Positions 1 to 7,154 of a DNA stretch of 10,576 nucleotides are shown one piece after another. Source of the DNA: Pseudodesulfovibrio sp. (GTDB lineage Bacteria > Desulfobacterota > Desulfovibrionia > Desulfovibrionales > Desulfovibrionaceae); the NCBI GenBank assembly GCA_022712815.1, contig JAFLJW010000400.1, positions 1 through 10,576 of the forward strand, written 5' to 3'. Numbering within the stretch: position 1 is the stretch's first letter; each line of letters opens with the position of its first letter. Below the pieces are notes generated by a model. It was not told the DNA's origin. It did no database searches and was given only the letters and a program-made list of their open reading frames with translations. A program made the translations under genes and the position numbers.

Positions 1-120
1 CGCCGTGCGGATCGCAAGGAACAACGCGAGGCCGCCAAGGCCAGGATCGCTGCTATCGACAAAAAAATGGGCAAGACCACGACTTCACAGTCAATGAGTA
101 CACTGGTTTACCCTTTTTAA
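1..120 (+). CDS. C-terminal end of an unidentified protein (5' truncated)
   Basis: An open frame runs from the first base to a TAA at 118-120 and gives the last 39 residues of a protein. The visible part is rich in Arg, Lys, Ala and Glu, looks helical, and then ends in a Ser/Thr-rich stretch finishing STLVYPF. I do not recognise the family from this fragment. The strong hairpin terminator 20 bp downstream supports this being a real gene end and separates it from the signalling operon that follows. The frame is the only one of the three plus-strand frames that ends naturally just before the terminator. Confidence 0.6.
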   Translation, partial: RRADRKEQREAAKARIAAIDKKMGKTTTSQSMSTLVYPF

Positions 121-140
121 TTAAGTAGCCATAAAAAAAC

Positions 141-180
141 AAAAAGCTCTCATGCCAGTAAATGGCATGAGAGCTTTTTT
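141..180 (+). terminator. Strong intrinsic terminator, probably bidirectional
   Basis: A perfect 17-bp inverted repeat: the arm at 141-157 (aaaaagctctcatgcca) pairs with 163-179 around the 5-nt loop GTAAA. The 3' arm ends in a run of six T (175-180), and the 5' arm begins with a matching A run. This is the classic Rho-independent form, usable from either strand. It closes the gene ending at 120 and insulates the operon that starts at 348. Confidence 0.93.
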
Positions 181-226
181 GTTCTTTGAGTTTTTTCGAT
201 ATATTTCATGAAACTTTATAAACAGC

Positions 227-256
227 TTGATTGTAAAGGCTAAAACTCGCTATTAA
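227..256 (+). promoter_or_regulatory. Weak candidate sigma-70 promoter for the signalling operon
   Basis: TTGATT at 227-232 and TATTAA at 251-256 are separated by 18 bp and lie about 90 bp before the sensor-phosphatase start, in the AT-rich gap after the terminator. Each box matches the consensus at four of six positions. A separate TACAAT (285-290) could also act as a -10 box but has no good -35 partner. The call is tentative. Some promoter must lie in 180-347, because the terminator blocks upstream transcription. Confidence 0.25.
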
Positions 257-317
257 TAATAGTCTAAAGAATATTCCTTTTGGGTACAATAAGTGATTGA
301 AGAGTGAGTGAGACAAA

Positions 318-334
318 CTCCCTGTGTGAGGGAG
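318..334 (+). promoter_or_regulatory. Small GC-rich hairpin next to the ribosome binding site
   Basis: CTCCC (318-322) and GGGAG (330-334) are perfect 5-bp complementary arms around a 7-nt loop. The hairpin ends one base before the AAGGA Shine-Dalgarno sequence (336-340) of the sensor-phosphatase gene. It could modestly affect translation initiation of the leader mRNA, but an arm this short may also arise by chance. Confidence 0.25.
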
Positions 335-347
335 AAAGGAAGCTTGA

Positions 348-3300
348 ATGTCAATCCAATTTACCATGAGAATGATGAAAAAAATCAGCCTCAATTTTGG
401 AATGACACTTGTTCCCTGCTTGGTCTGTTTAATTTTGTTCAGCCAAGGTGTCACTGTTTCGGCAGTCCATGCGGCAGAGACCAGAGTCGAACTGACAGAC
501 AGGGAAAAAGCATGGCTGGAAGATCATCCGACAATTAGCATTGGCAATGAAATGGATTGGCCTCCCTTCAGTTTTGTTGAAGAGGACCAGCCTGTTGGTT
601 TTTCTACCGATTATCTCAAGTTGGTTGCGACCAAAACAGGCATGAATATAAAATGGGTGACTGGCTACACTTGGAAAGAACTGCTGAAAATGGCAGAAAA
701 CGGAAAAATTGATGCTCTTCATAGTTTGTCAAAAACAGAAGAGCGGGAAAAATATCTGGGCTTCACTCCCCCCTTCTACACCAGTTCCAAAGTGATATTC
801 ACTCGCCCTGAAGATGCGTCCATTCAAGGTCTTGAGGATATTTCGGATAAAAAAATCGCAATTATTGATGGGTTTTCCTATGAGAATTATTTGAAAAAGG
901 AATTCCCCCGGATGGAACAGATCAAGGCCGCAAACGCCCTTGAGGGACTGATCGCGGTTAGCATGGGAAAGGCAGATGCCTATATCGACAGGCAGGCAGT
1001 GTGTCTGTACTTCATTCAAAAATTCAATGTTTCCAATGTCGTATTCGCAACAATATTCGAATCAGACAACTCGGCCAATGACAGCTTGTTTATAGGAATA
1101 CATAAAAACCGGCCTGAATTGTTGACGATTATTAAAAAAGGCATGAATGCCATTTCTGATGAAGAGATTAATGCGCTCAAGAATAAATGGTTTGGCACAA
1201 CTATCGAATCGAAAATCAATTTGACTGCCGATGAAAAGGAATGGATTGAAGAACACAGGGATATCCGCCTTGGTGTTACTTCGGCCTGGCCGCCAATCGA
1301 GTATTTTCAGGGGGGGGCCTATAGTGGACTTTCCGCAGAGTACGTCAAACAATTGGCGAAGGATACTGGCCTCTCATTTGCTCCACCACCATTTTTTGAT
1401 TGGCCTGATCTTCTGCCATTAGCCCAGGAAAAGGAATTGGATGTTTTGCCCGGTGTGTCTCGAACCCCGGACCGGGAGAAGTATCTTTCTTTCTCGAGAT
1501 CGTACGGTAAATTTCCCATTGTGGTTTACCAACGCACGGATAGCCATCCCGTAAAAAGTATGAGGGAATTGGATGGCAAATCTGTCGCTGTGGTAAGCAA
1601 CTGTATCATTGAAAAATTCTTGAGAGACAATCATCCCAGCATAAAACTGCAATCCTACACGAATCTGAAAAAGGCACTACTGGTTCTTTCCAGAGGGAAA
1701 GTTGATGCTTTGGCTGGCAATGCTGTTGCCGTAGAATATATCAAGCAAAAAGAGTCCTTGTTCAATGTCGCCCCCGCAATCAAGACACCCTACGTGCAGG
1801 ATTTGCGTTTTGGCATCCGCAATGATTGGGAACCATTGGTAAAAATTATAGACAAGTGGCTAAACCAGCTTGATGAAACAACCAAAGATCGTTTGATCAG
1901 AGAAGCGGGTGTCGATCTCGATATTCCAGTCGTGGCAAAAGAAACGAAAAGATCAGTCGATTTCACCCAATTGCTGTTGATCGGCGGCGGAATTATTGTC
2001 GTTTTTGGAATATCTTTTATCATCCTTCTTTTCATCAGGCGATTTATCGTGAGCCGCGCGGAGACACTGTACAGCTCACATCAATACAAGATCGTCGGTA
2101 TTGTTGTTGGCGTCATGTTTTTGTGTTTGGTTGTTGTGGCTACGTGGTATGCCTTGGCGCAAGTAGAGAAAGACGCACGTTACGCTGTGGGCGAATCGTT
2201 GGAAAGCGTGTTGCTGACCACCCATGATGCCCTTTCCATTTGGTCCGATCAAAACAAGATATACATTAAAGAACTGGCTGCCATGCCATTCATGCGTGGC
2301 CTCACGGAGGCATTGCTTTCCCTGCCAGAAGACAAGGCTGTTATCGAAGCGAGTCCTCAACTCTGGAATATACGAAAATTAATGGTAAAAGCACAGGAGA
2401 GCAGAAAAATCATCGGATTTGCAATAATATCCAAAAATTATCTGAACTATGCATCAAAGCACGATAGTAATATTTTGGATAAAAATATTATTTCAATCCA
2501 GCGTCCACGTCTGATGGACAAGGTTTTTCTCGGGGATACCATATTCATCCCTCCTGTCCAAGCCGAGGGTACAGATCTGGGCGACTCATATGAAGAGGTC
2601 ATGACCGGTGTCGCCTTTGCCACGCCTATCAAGGCTTCAGATGGAAAAGTGATTGCTATCCTGGCAATCTACTATGATGTCGATGAGAATTATCAACGCA
2701 TTATCTCCCTGGGACGGATCGGTGGAACCGGTGAAACATATACATTTGACAAAAATGGAATCTTGACAAGTGAAAGTCGTTTCGATGATCTGCTCAAGGA
2801 GTTGGGACTTATCGAAAAGGACCAGCGAGGCCTGCTCAATCTGCATCTGTTCGATCCGGGAGGTAATCTTCTCGAAGGTCATATCTTGAACACGAAAGAA
2901 CGGCTGCCGCTGACTTTCATGGCCGAGAGCGCAACTGCCGAAAAGGCAGGAAGAAATCTGGATGGATATCGTGATTATCGTGGTGTCCAGGTTTATGGTC
3001 TATGGCTATGGGATTCCGATTTAGATCTCGGAATTGCCACAGAAATTGATGTCAGCGAAGCTCTGGGTTCTTATCATCTGGTTCGCAACACCGTTATTAC
3101 AATTATTCTCATCACCATCATGTTGGGCAGTCTCATAACCGGTTTGTCCAATTGGATCGGTCAAAGTGCTGCCAAGTCACTTTCCAGAGCCAAAGACGAA
3201 CTTGAAGACCGTGTTGAGGAACGTACGGCAGAGTTGAAAAAAATCTCCGTGGCCGTGGAGCAAAGTTCGGCAACGGTTGTCATAACGGATATTGAGGGTA

Positions 3301-5159
3301 CCATTCAGTATGTCAATCCGCAGTTCACCAAAATGACCGGATATACTGAAGAGGAGGCCATTGGCCAGAATCCGCGGGTATTAAAATCCGGCACTCACCC
3401 GACGGAGTTTTACAAGGAATTGTGGAGTACCATTCTGCAAGGTAATATTTGGACCGGTGATTTTCTCAACAGGAAAAAGAGCGGTGAACTTTTTTGGGAA
3501 CGTGCATCCATCGCCCCCATCTTTAACGATGATGCCGAATTGACTCATTTCGTAGCGGTCAAAGAAGATATTACTGACCGCAAGGCTCAGGAGGAACGAT
3601 TTCAGGCACTTCTGGACGCTGCGCCAGATGCCATGATCAGCATAGCTCAGGACGGAGAAATCATGCTGGTCAACATAGCCACCGAGAAACTGTTCGGTTT
3701 TACCAGAAAGGAAATGATCGGACAGAAGGTAGAGATGCTGCTTCCGGAATACATCAGGGAAGGGCATCCCCAGCATCGAGACAAAATCTTTGCTGCTCCT
3801 GATGACATGGACATCATAACAAGTAAGGAATTCTACGGACAGACCAAAACCGGAAACAAAGTGCCGGTGGACATCAGCTTGAACCCCATTGATACAGATG
3901 ACGGCACCCAGATCATAGCCTCAATTCGTAATATCACCGAGCGCAAAAAGGCCGAGGCAGCCATAGCCGAGTCCGAGGAACGCACAAGACTTATTCTGTC
4001 CAGTGCGGGCGAAGGTATCTTTGGCGTGAATCTCAAAGGCAATGTGGTCTTCATCAATGAAGCCGCCTGTTCCATGGTTGGCTACATGTCCGAGGAACTC
4101 ATGGGGAAAGGAGTGCTTGATATCATCCACCACTCCAGACCGGATGGCAGTTTCTATCCTGCACATGAATCTCCCATACACCACGCATTCATGGAAGGTT
4201 TGAGTAGTCGTGTCGATGACGAAGTGCTGTGGCGCAAGGACGGGACCTGTTTTCCGGTTGAGTATACAGCGGTCCCCATCAGGCGCGGTGCTGAGATGAT
4301 CGGTGCGGTCATCAGTTTTCAGGACATCACTGAACGCAAGGAAATGCAGCATGCGTTAATGGCGGAAAAAGATAAGACCGAGGATGCCCTGTCCGTAATC
4401 ACCTCGTCCATTCAGTATGCCAGTCGTATCCAGCGTTCGATGCTGCCGTCCAATGGCCGGATCGAACAATTCACTTCGGAACATTTTGTGGTATGGGAAC
4501 CACGTGATGTAGTCGGAGGAGATATCTACTGGTGTGAGCCTTGGGGCAGCGGCAGCATGATCATACTGGGTGATTGCACAGGCCACGGTGTACCCGGTGC
4601 ATTCATGACTCTTATTTCAACCGGTGCACTGGAGCGTGCCCTGCTCGATGTCAAAGAAGGTGATGCAGCCACGCTCATATCCCAAATGCACCAATTGATG
4701 CAGGCCCAACTTGGTCAGAAAACTGCTACCAATAGCCACAGAGGTTCGGATGACGGGCTTGAACTTGGTCTTTGTTATATTTCGCCTGAAAGAAAAAGCA
4801 TAACCTACTCCGGTGCGCGGATGCAGCTGTTTATTGATCATGACGGGAGCATCACCGCAGTCAAAGGAAATAAAAAAGGAATCGCCTATCGGGGCATCCC
4901 ATTTGATTTTACTTACACCAACAGGGAAATCAAGGTTCTTGACGGAATGCGTTTTTTCATGACCACCGATGGCCTCATTGACCAAATTGGCGGAGAAAAA
5001 CACCGCGGATTCGGAAAAAAACGATTCCTCGCCCTATTGGAGTCATTAAGGAGTACACCTTTGCAAACTCAGGGTGAAAAGATATATGCTCAGTTGGAAA
5101 TATATCAAGGAAAGGAAAAACGGCGTGACGATGTATCGCTCATCGGATTCTCTCTTTAA
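348..5159 (+). CDS. Multi-sensor membrane protein with C-terminal PP2C/SpoIIE-type phosphatase (SiaA-like)
   Basis: 1603 residues. The ATG at 348 follows AAGGA (336-340) by 7 nt; later ATGs (366, 372, 375) would shorten only the signal peptide. A signal peptide (about 1-43, VHAA) leads to two tandem solute-binding (SBP_bac_3) domains, about 45-288 and 289-520, each opening with a DREKAWLEDH/DEKEWIEEH and WPP signature. Then come TM1 (542-564), a basic loop, TM2 (582-604), a Cache-like periplasmic domain (605-912, with GGTGETYTFDKNG at 792-804), TM3 (914-936), a coiled linker without a clear HAMP, and three PAS domains (967-1085, 1086-1205, 1212-1335). The PP2C phosphatase (1370-1603) has metal-binding acids in VVGGDIYW (D1392), GDCTGHG (D1409), TTDG (D1541) and RRDD (D1594/D1595). 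Predicted role, by homology to P. aeruginosa SiaA and the siaB-siaC genes downstream: dephosphorylation of SiaC under periplasmic and cytosolic signals. The ligands are unknown. P. aeruginosa SiaA is much shorter and lacks the flytrap domains. Confidence 0.93.
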   Translation: MSIQFTMRMMKKISLNFGMTLVPCLVCLILFSQGVTVSAVHAAETRVELTDREKAWLEDHPTISIGNEMDWPPFSFVEEDQPVGFSTDYLKLVATKTGMNIKWVTGYTWKELLKMAENGKIDALHSLSKTEEREKYLGFTPPFYTSSKVIFTRPEDASIQGLEDISDKKIAIIDGFSYENYLKKEFPRMEQIKAANALEGLIAVSMGKADAYIDRQAVCLYFIQKFNVSNVVFATIFESDNSANDSLFIGIHKNRPELLTIIKKGMNAISDEEINALKNKWFGTTIESKINLTADEKEWIEEHRDIRLGVTSAWPPIEYFQGGAYSGLSAEYVKQLAKDTGLSFAPPPFFDWPDLLPLAQEKELDVLPGVSRTPDREKYLSFSRSYGKFPIVVYQRTDSHPVKSMRELDGKSVAVVSNCIIEKFLRDNHPSIKLQSYTNLKKALLVLSRGKVDALAGNAVAVEYIKQKESLFNVAPAIKTPYVQDLRFGIRNDWEPLVKIIDKWLNQLDETTKDRLIREAGVDLDIPVVAKETKRSVDFTQLLLIGGGIIVVFGISFIILLFIRRFIVSRAETLYSSHQYKIVGIVVGVMFLCLVVVATWYALAQVEKDARYAVGESLESVLLTTHDALSIWSDQNKIYIKELAAMPFMRGLTEALLSLPEDKAVIEASPQLWNIRKLMVKAQESRKIIGFAIISKNYLNYASKHDSNILDKNIISIQRPRLMDKVFLGDTIFIPPVQAEGTDLGDSYEEVMTGVAFATPIKASDGKVIAILAIYYDVDENYQRIISLGRIGGTGETYTFDKNGILTSESRFDDLLKELGLIEKDQRGLLNLHLFDPGGNLLEGHILNTKERLPLTFMAESATAEKAGRNLDGYRDYRGVQVYGLWLWDSDLDLGIATEIDVSEALGSYHLVRNTVITIILITIMLGSLITGLSNWIGQSAAKSLSRAKDELEDRVEERTAELKKISVAVEQSSATVVITDIEGTIQYVNPQFTKMTGYTEEEAIGQNPRVLKSGTHPTEFYKELWSTILQGNIWTGDFLNRKKSGELFWERASIAPIFNDDAELTHFVAVKEDITDRKAQEERFQALLDAAPDAMISIAQDGEIMLVNIATEKLFGFTRKEMIGQKVEMLLPEYIREGHPQHRDKIFAAPDDMDIITSKEFYGQTKTGNKVPVDISLNPIDTDDGTQIIASIRNITERKKAEAAIAESEERTRLILSSAGEGIFGVNLKGNVVFINEAACSMVGYMSEELMGKGVLDIIHHSRPDGSFYPAHESPIHHAFMEGLSSRVDDEVLWRKDGTCFPVEYTAVPIRRGAEMIGAVISFQDITERKEMQHALMAEKDKTEDALSVITSSIQYASRIQRSMLPSNGRIEQFTSEHFVVWEPRDVVGGDIYWCEPWGSGSMIILGDCTGHGVPGAFMTLISTGALERALLDVKEGDAATLISQMHQLMQAQLGQKTATNSHRGSDDGLELGLCYISPERKSITYSGARMQLFIDHDGSITAVKGNKKGIAYRGIPFDFTYTNREIKVLDGMRFFMTTDGLIDQIGGEKHRGFGKKRFLALLESLRSTPLQTQGEKIYAQLEIYQGKEKRRDDVSLIGFSL
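1310..1317 (+). repeat. G8 homopolymer inside the sensor gene
   Basis: Eight consecutive G (1310-1317) encode part of Gln-Gly-Gly-Ala in the second solute-binding domain (around residues 321-324). Runs of this length are prone to replication slippage, and to sequencing or assembly error. As given, the reading frame is intact on both sides of the tract. Confidence 0.9.
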
Positions 5160-5160
5160 A

Positions 5161-5165
5161 GGAGG
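5161..5165 (+). promoter_or_regulatory. Shine-Dalgarno sequence that fixes the siaB start
   Basis: GGAGG lies directly after the upstream stop codon (TAA at 5157-5159) and 4 nt before the ATG at 5170, within an extended AAAGGAGG that overlaps the stop. This favours 5170 over the upstream in-frame ATG at 5074, which lies inside the phosphatase gene. The overlap of stop and ribosome binding site suggests translational coupling. Confidence 0.85.
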
Positions 5166-5169
5166 ACGT

Positions 5170-5715
5170 ATGCTTGCAACAGATATGTATAAATTTCGTA
5201 ATTACTTGCGGGAAACAGGTATAATTTTCTGCTACAGCGGATATATGACCGAGGATGTCCTTTTGGGCCTTGGCAAAGCCATCAAGCAGAAAATGGTCAT
5301 GGATGACGAGGATAAAGAAACCGCGAAGGCTGTTTTTTCCATCTTCGTCGAACAGGTTCAGAATGTCATTCGCTATTCCGCCGAGAAAGAAACCAAGGAT
5401 GATGTGGCAGAACTTCGATATGGCGTGTTGACCGTTGGCAGGCAGGACAACAAGGTTTTTGTCACTTGCGGTAACGTTATCAGGAATGAGGATAGAGAAC
5501 GCTTGAAGAAAAACCTCACAAACATTCAAAAAATGAACAAGGACGAACTGAAAAAATTATGGAAGGATACTTTGCGCGGCAAGATTCCTGATGGAAGCAA
5601 AGGGGCCGGTGTCGGGTTCATCGATATTGCCCGCCGGACATGCCAGGGTTTTGAATTTGATTTTTCGGAAGTCGATGAAGAAATTTCATTCTTCACACTC
5701 AAAGCATACATATAG
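5170..5715 (+). CDS. siaB: SiaB-family protein kinase
   Basis: 181 residues from the ATG at 5170. The frame stays open back to an ATG at 5074, but that start has no better ribosome site and would overlap the phosphatase domain codons. The protein has a GHKL/histidine-kinase-like ATPase pattern: an N-box with FVEQVQNVIRYS (59-70; E61 and N65 are the likely Mg/ATP residues) and a glycine-rich ATP lid GSKGAGVG (142-149) followed by FIDIARR. There is no transmembrane segment, so it is cytosolic. In the P. aeruginosa Sia pathway, SiaB phosphorylates SiaC and opposes the phosphatase SiaA. The gene order phosphatase-kinase-SiaC here matches that pathway, which makes the product of the next gene the expected substrate. 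The alternative reading, an RsbW-type anti-sigma kinase, is less likely because the next gene is SiaC-like rather than RsbV-like. Confidence 0.88.
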   Translation: MLATDMYKFRNYLRETGIIFCYSGYMTEDVLLGLGKAIKQKMVMDDEDKETAKAVFSIFVEQVQNVIRYSAEKETKDDVAELRYGVLTVGRQDNKVFVTCGNVIRNEDRERLKKNLTNIQKMNKDELKKLWKDTLRGKIPDGSKGAGVGFIDIARRTCQGFEFDFSEVDEEISFFTLKAYI

Positions 5716-5726
5716 GTAAGAGCCTT

Positions 5727-6113
5727 ATGGAAACTATCATAATCAAAGCAACGGAAAGATCACCGGAAGTCAATTTCGATTTTGACGCGAATACTTTTGC
5801 CATCAAGGGTGAATCTTATCCAGAAGATGTGACAGAATTCTATGGAGACTTGTTGCTCAAGCTTGAATTACATCTATCTAATCTCAACGGGGAGACCGTT
5901 AACTTCACCTTTGAACTCATATATTTCAACAGTTCCAGCGCAAAGGTTCTCATGAGTCTTTTCGATATGCTCGAAGAAATCGCGGAAGAAGGCAACACGG
6001 TCAATGTAGTTTGGCTCTACGAATCTGACGACGACAATATGGAAGAACTGGGCGAAGAATTTGGTGAGGATCTGGAAGCCGCGAATTTCAAGATGAAAAC
6101 GACCGAGGGATAG
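5727..6113 (+). CDS. siaC: SiaC-family regulatory phosphoprotein (DUF1987)
   Basis: 128 residues, cytosolic and acidic. The sequence has the SiaC/DUF1987 hallmarks: an early GESYPEDVTEFYG segment (28-40), a central YFNSSSAK segment (66-73) and an acidic helical C-terminal region (VNVVWLYESDDDNMEELGEEF). In P. aeruginosa SiaC the regulatory phosphosite is Thr68 in a corresponding YLNTSS segment; the aligned residue here is Ser69 (alignment from memory). The start at 5727 lies 11 bp after siaB with only a weak purine-rich ribosome site (GGTAAGAG). Known role in the family: a phospho-switch that binds and activates its partner cyclase when unphosphorylated. The stop codon directly abuts the cyclase start, so coupled expression with that likely partner is expected. 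Confidence 0.9.
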   Translation: METIIIKATERSPEVNFDFDANTFAIKGESYPEDVTEFYGDLLLKLELHLSNLNGETVNFTFELIYFNSSSAKVLMSLFDMLEEIAEEGNTVNVVWLYESDDDNMEELGEEFGEDLEAANFKMKTTEG

Positions 6114-7142
6114 ATGAGTTTCGATCTATTTAAAAAAGAAAATAGTATTATTGAAAACGGTTATACTCTTCTAGAGGCCGGAGGCATCGTCGACGAAGAA
6201 TCTGCCAAAGAATTCAAGAAACTCCTGAGTGCGTACAAAAAGCTCTTCAAGTCCACTAGGCGGCTGGTCAAAATGAGTGATCGCAACGAAGAAAAGCTCA
6301 ACGCCCTGGCCGGGACCCTTGATGAAAAGAACAAAATGCTCGAAGGGTTATCCTCAAAACTGGCCAAGTATCTTTCCCCCCAGATATATCAGTCCATTTT
6401 CTCAGGTGCACATGACACCAGCCTAACCACGCAGCGCAAGAAATTGACAGTTTACTTCAGTGATATCAAGGATTTCACTCAGACAACGGAAGACATGCAA
6501 CCAGAGGATCTCACTTATCTTCTCAACAGCTACTTCACCGAGATGTCCGGAATTGCCCTAAAATATGGAGCGACCATAGATAAGTTCATCGGTGATGCCA
6601 TGCTCATGTTTTTCGGTGACCCTGAAACCAAAGGCGTGAAGGAAGACGCACGTGCCTGCCTTCATATGGCCATTGAGATGCAACAGAGAATGTCTGATTT
6701 GAAGAAAATATGGCACAGGAAAGGCTTTGAGCACCCCTTTGAAATGCGGATCGGTATCAACACCGGATACTGTAATGTGGGTAATTTCGGCAGCGAAGAT
6801 CGGATGGATTACACTATCATCGGCGGAGAGGTAAATCTCGCTGCGCGGCTTGAGGCAAGTGCCGATCCGGGTGGTATTCTGATGTCGTATGAGACTTACT
6901 CACAGGTCAAGGATATTGTTGAAACCGAGGCCCGCAAGCCCATCCACGTGAAAGGAATCCGCCGGGAAGTAAAGCCGTATGCCGTAACGAACATCTATGA
7001 TGACATGGAAAACAATCAGCACGTCATTCGTCATGACCGTGTCGGATTCAACCTTTTTTTGAATCTGGACAAACTCACGGCAGAAGATCGAAAAAAGGCC
7101 CAAAAGACTTTGACCGATGCCATGGAACGATTGAAATCCTGA
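6114..7142 (+). CDS. Class III adenylate/guanylate cyclase, predicted SiaC-controlled output enzyme
   Basis: 342 residues, cytosolic. The ATG immediately follows the siaC TAG with no spacer; GAGGGA (6105-6110) inside siaC serves as ribosome site. Residues about 25-95 form a helical, coiled-coil-like stalk including YKKLFKSTRRLVKMSDRN (41-58), which resembles the N-terminal SiaC-binding stalk of SiaD-type cyclases. The class III catalytic domain covers about 108-270. Its metal-binding aspartates are D117 (YFSDIKDFT) and D161 (FIGDA), the purine-selecting pair is K157 and T234 (MDYTIIGG), and the transition-state residues are N241 and R245 (NLAARLE). The Lys/Thr pair fits class IIIb adenylate cyclases, so cAMP is the likely product. 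No GGDEF motif is present. A short helical tail (about 305-342) follows. Activation by SiaC is inferred from gene order and stalk similarity, not shown by the sequence. Confidence 0.93.
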   Translation: MSFDLFKKENSIIENGYTLLEAGGIVDEESAKEFKKLLSAYKKLFKSTRRLVKMSDRNEEKLNALAGTLDEKNKMLEGLSSKLAKYLSPQIYQSIFSGAHDTSLTTQRKKLTVYFSDIKDFTQTTEDMQPEDLTYLLNSYFTEMSGIALKYGATIDKFIGDAMLMFFGDPETKGVKEDARACLHMAIEMQQRMSDLKKIWHRKGFEHPFEMRIGINTGYCNVGNFGSEDRMDYTIIGGEVNLAARLEASADPGGILMSYETYSQVKDIVETEARKPIHVKGIRREVKPYAVTNIYDDMENNQHVIRHDRVGFNLFLNLDKLTAEDRKKAQKTLTDAMERLKS

Positions 7143-7154
7143 AACTTTTCAAGC

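Noticed and set aside
206..454. Minus-strand open frame of 82 codons with a hydrophobic segment upstream of the sensor gene
   Set aside because: It overlaps the sensor-phosphatase start and signal peptide region, has no recognisable domain, and its hydrophobicity is the expected complement of AT-rich sequence.
3921..4352. Minus-strand open frame of 143 codons opposite the PAS region
   Set aside because: It lies entirely within the PAS-coding stretch of the sensor gene, and the translation has no family-like pattern.
5074..5169. Upstream in-frame ATG extending siaB by 32 residues
   Set aside because: The extension lies wholly inside the phosphatase domain codons, and the ATG at 5170 has a strong GGAGG site and gives the usual family length.
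7081..7110. Possible minus-strand terminator (GGGCC followed by a T-run) after the oxidoreductase gene
   Set aside because: No adequate complementary arm lies upstream of the T-run; it is better explained as cyclase coding sequence.
6114..7142. The last operon gene as a GGDEF diguanylate cyclase, as in siaD
   Set aside because: There is no GG(D/E)EF motif; the domain has the class III cyclase metal and substrate residues instead.
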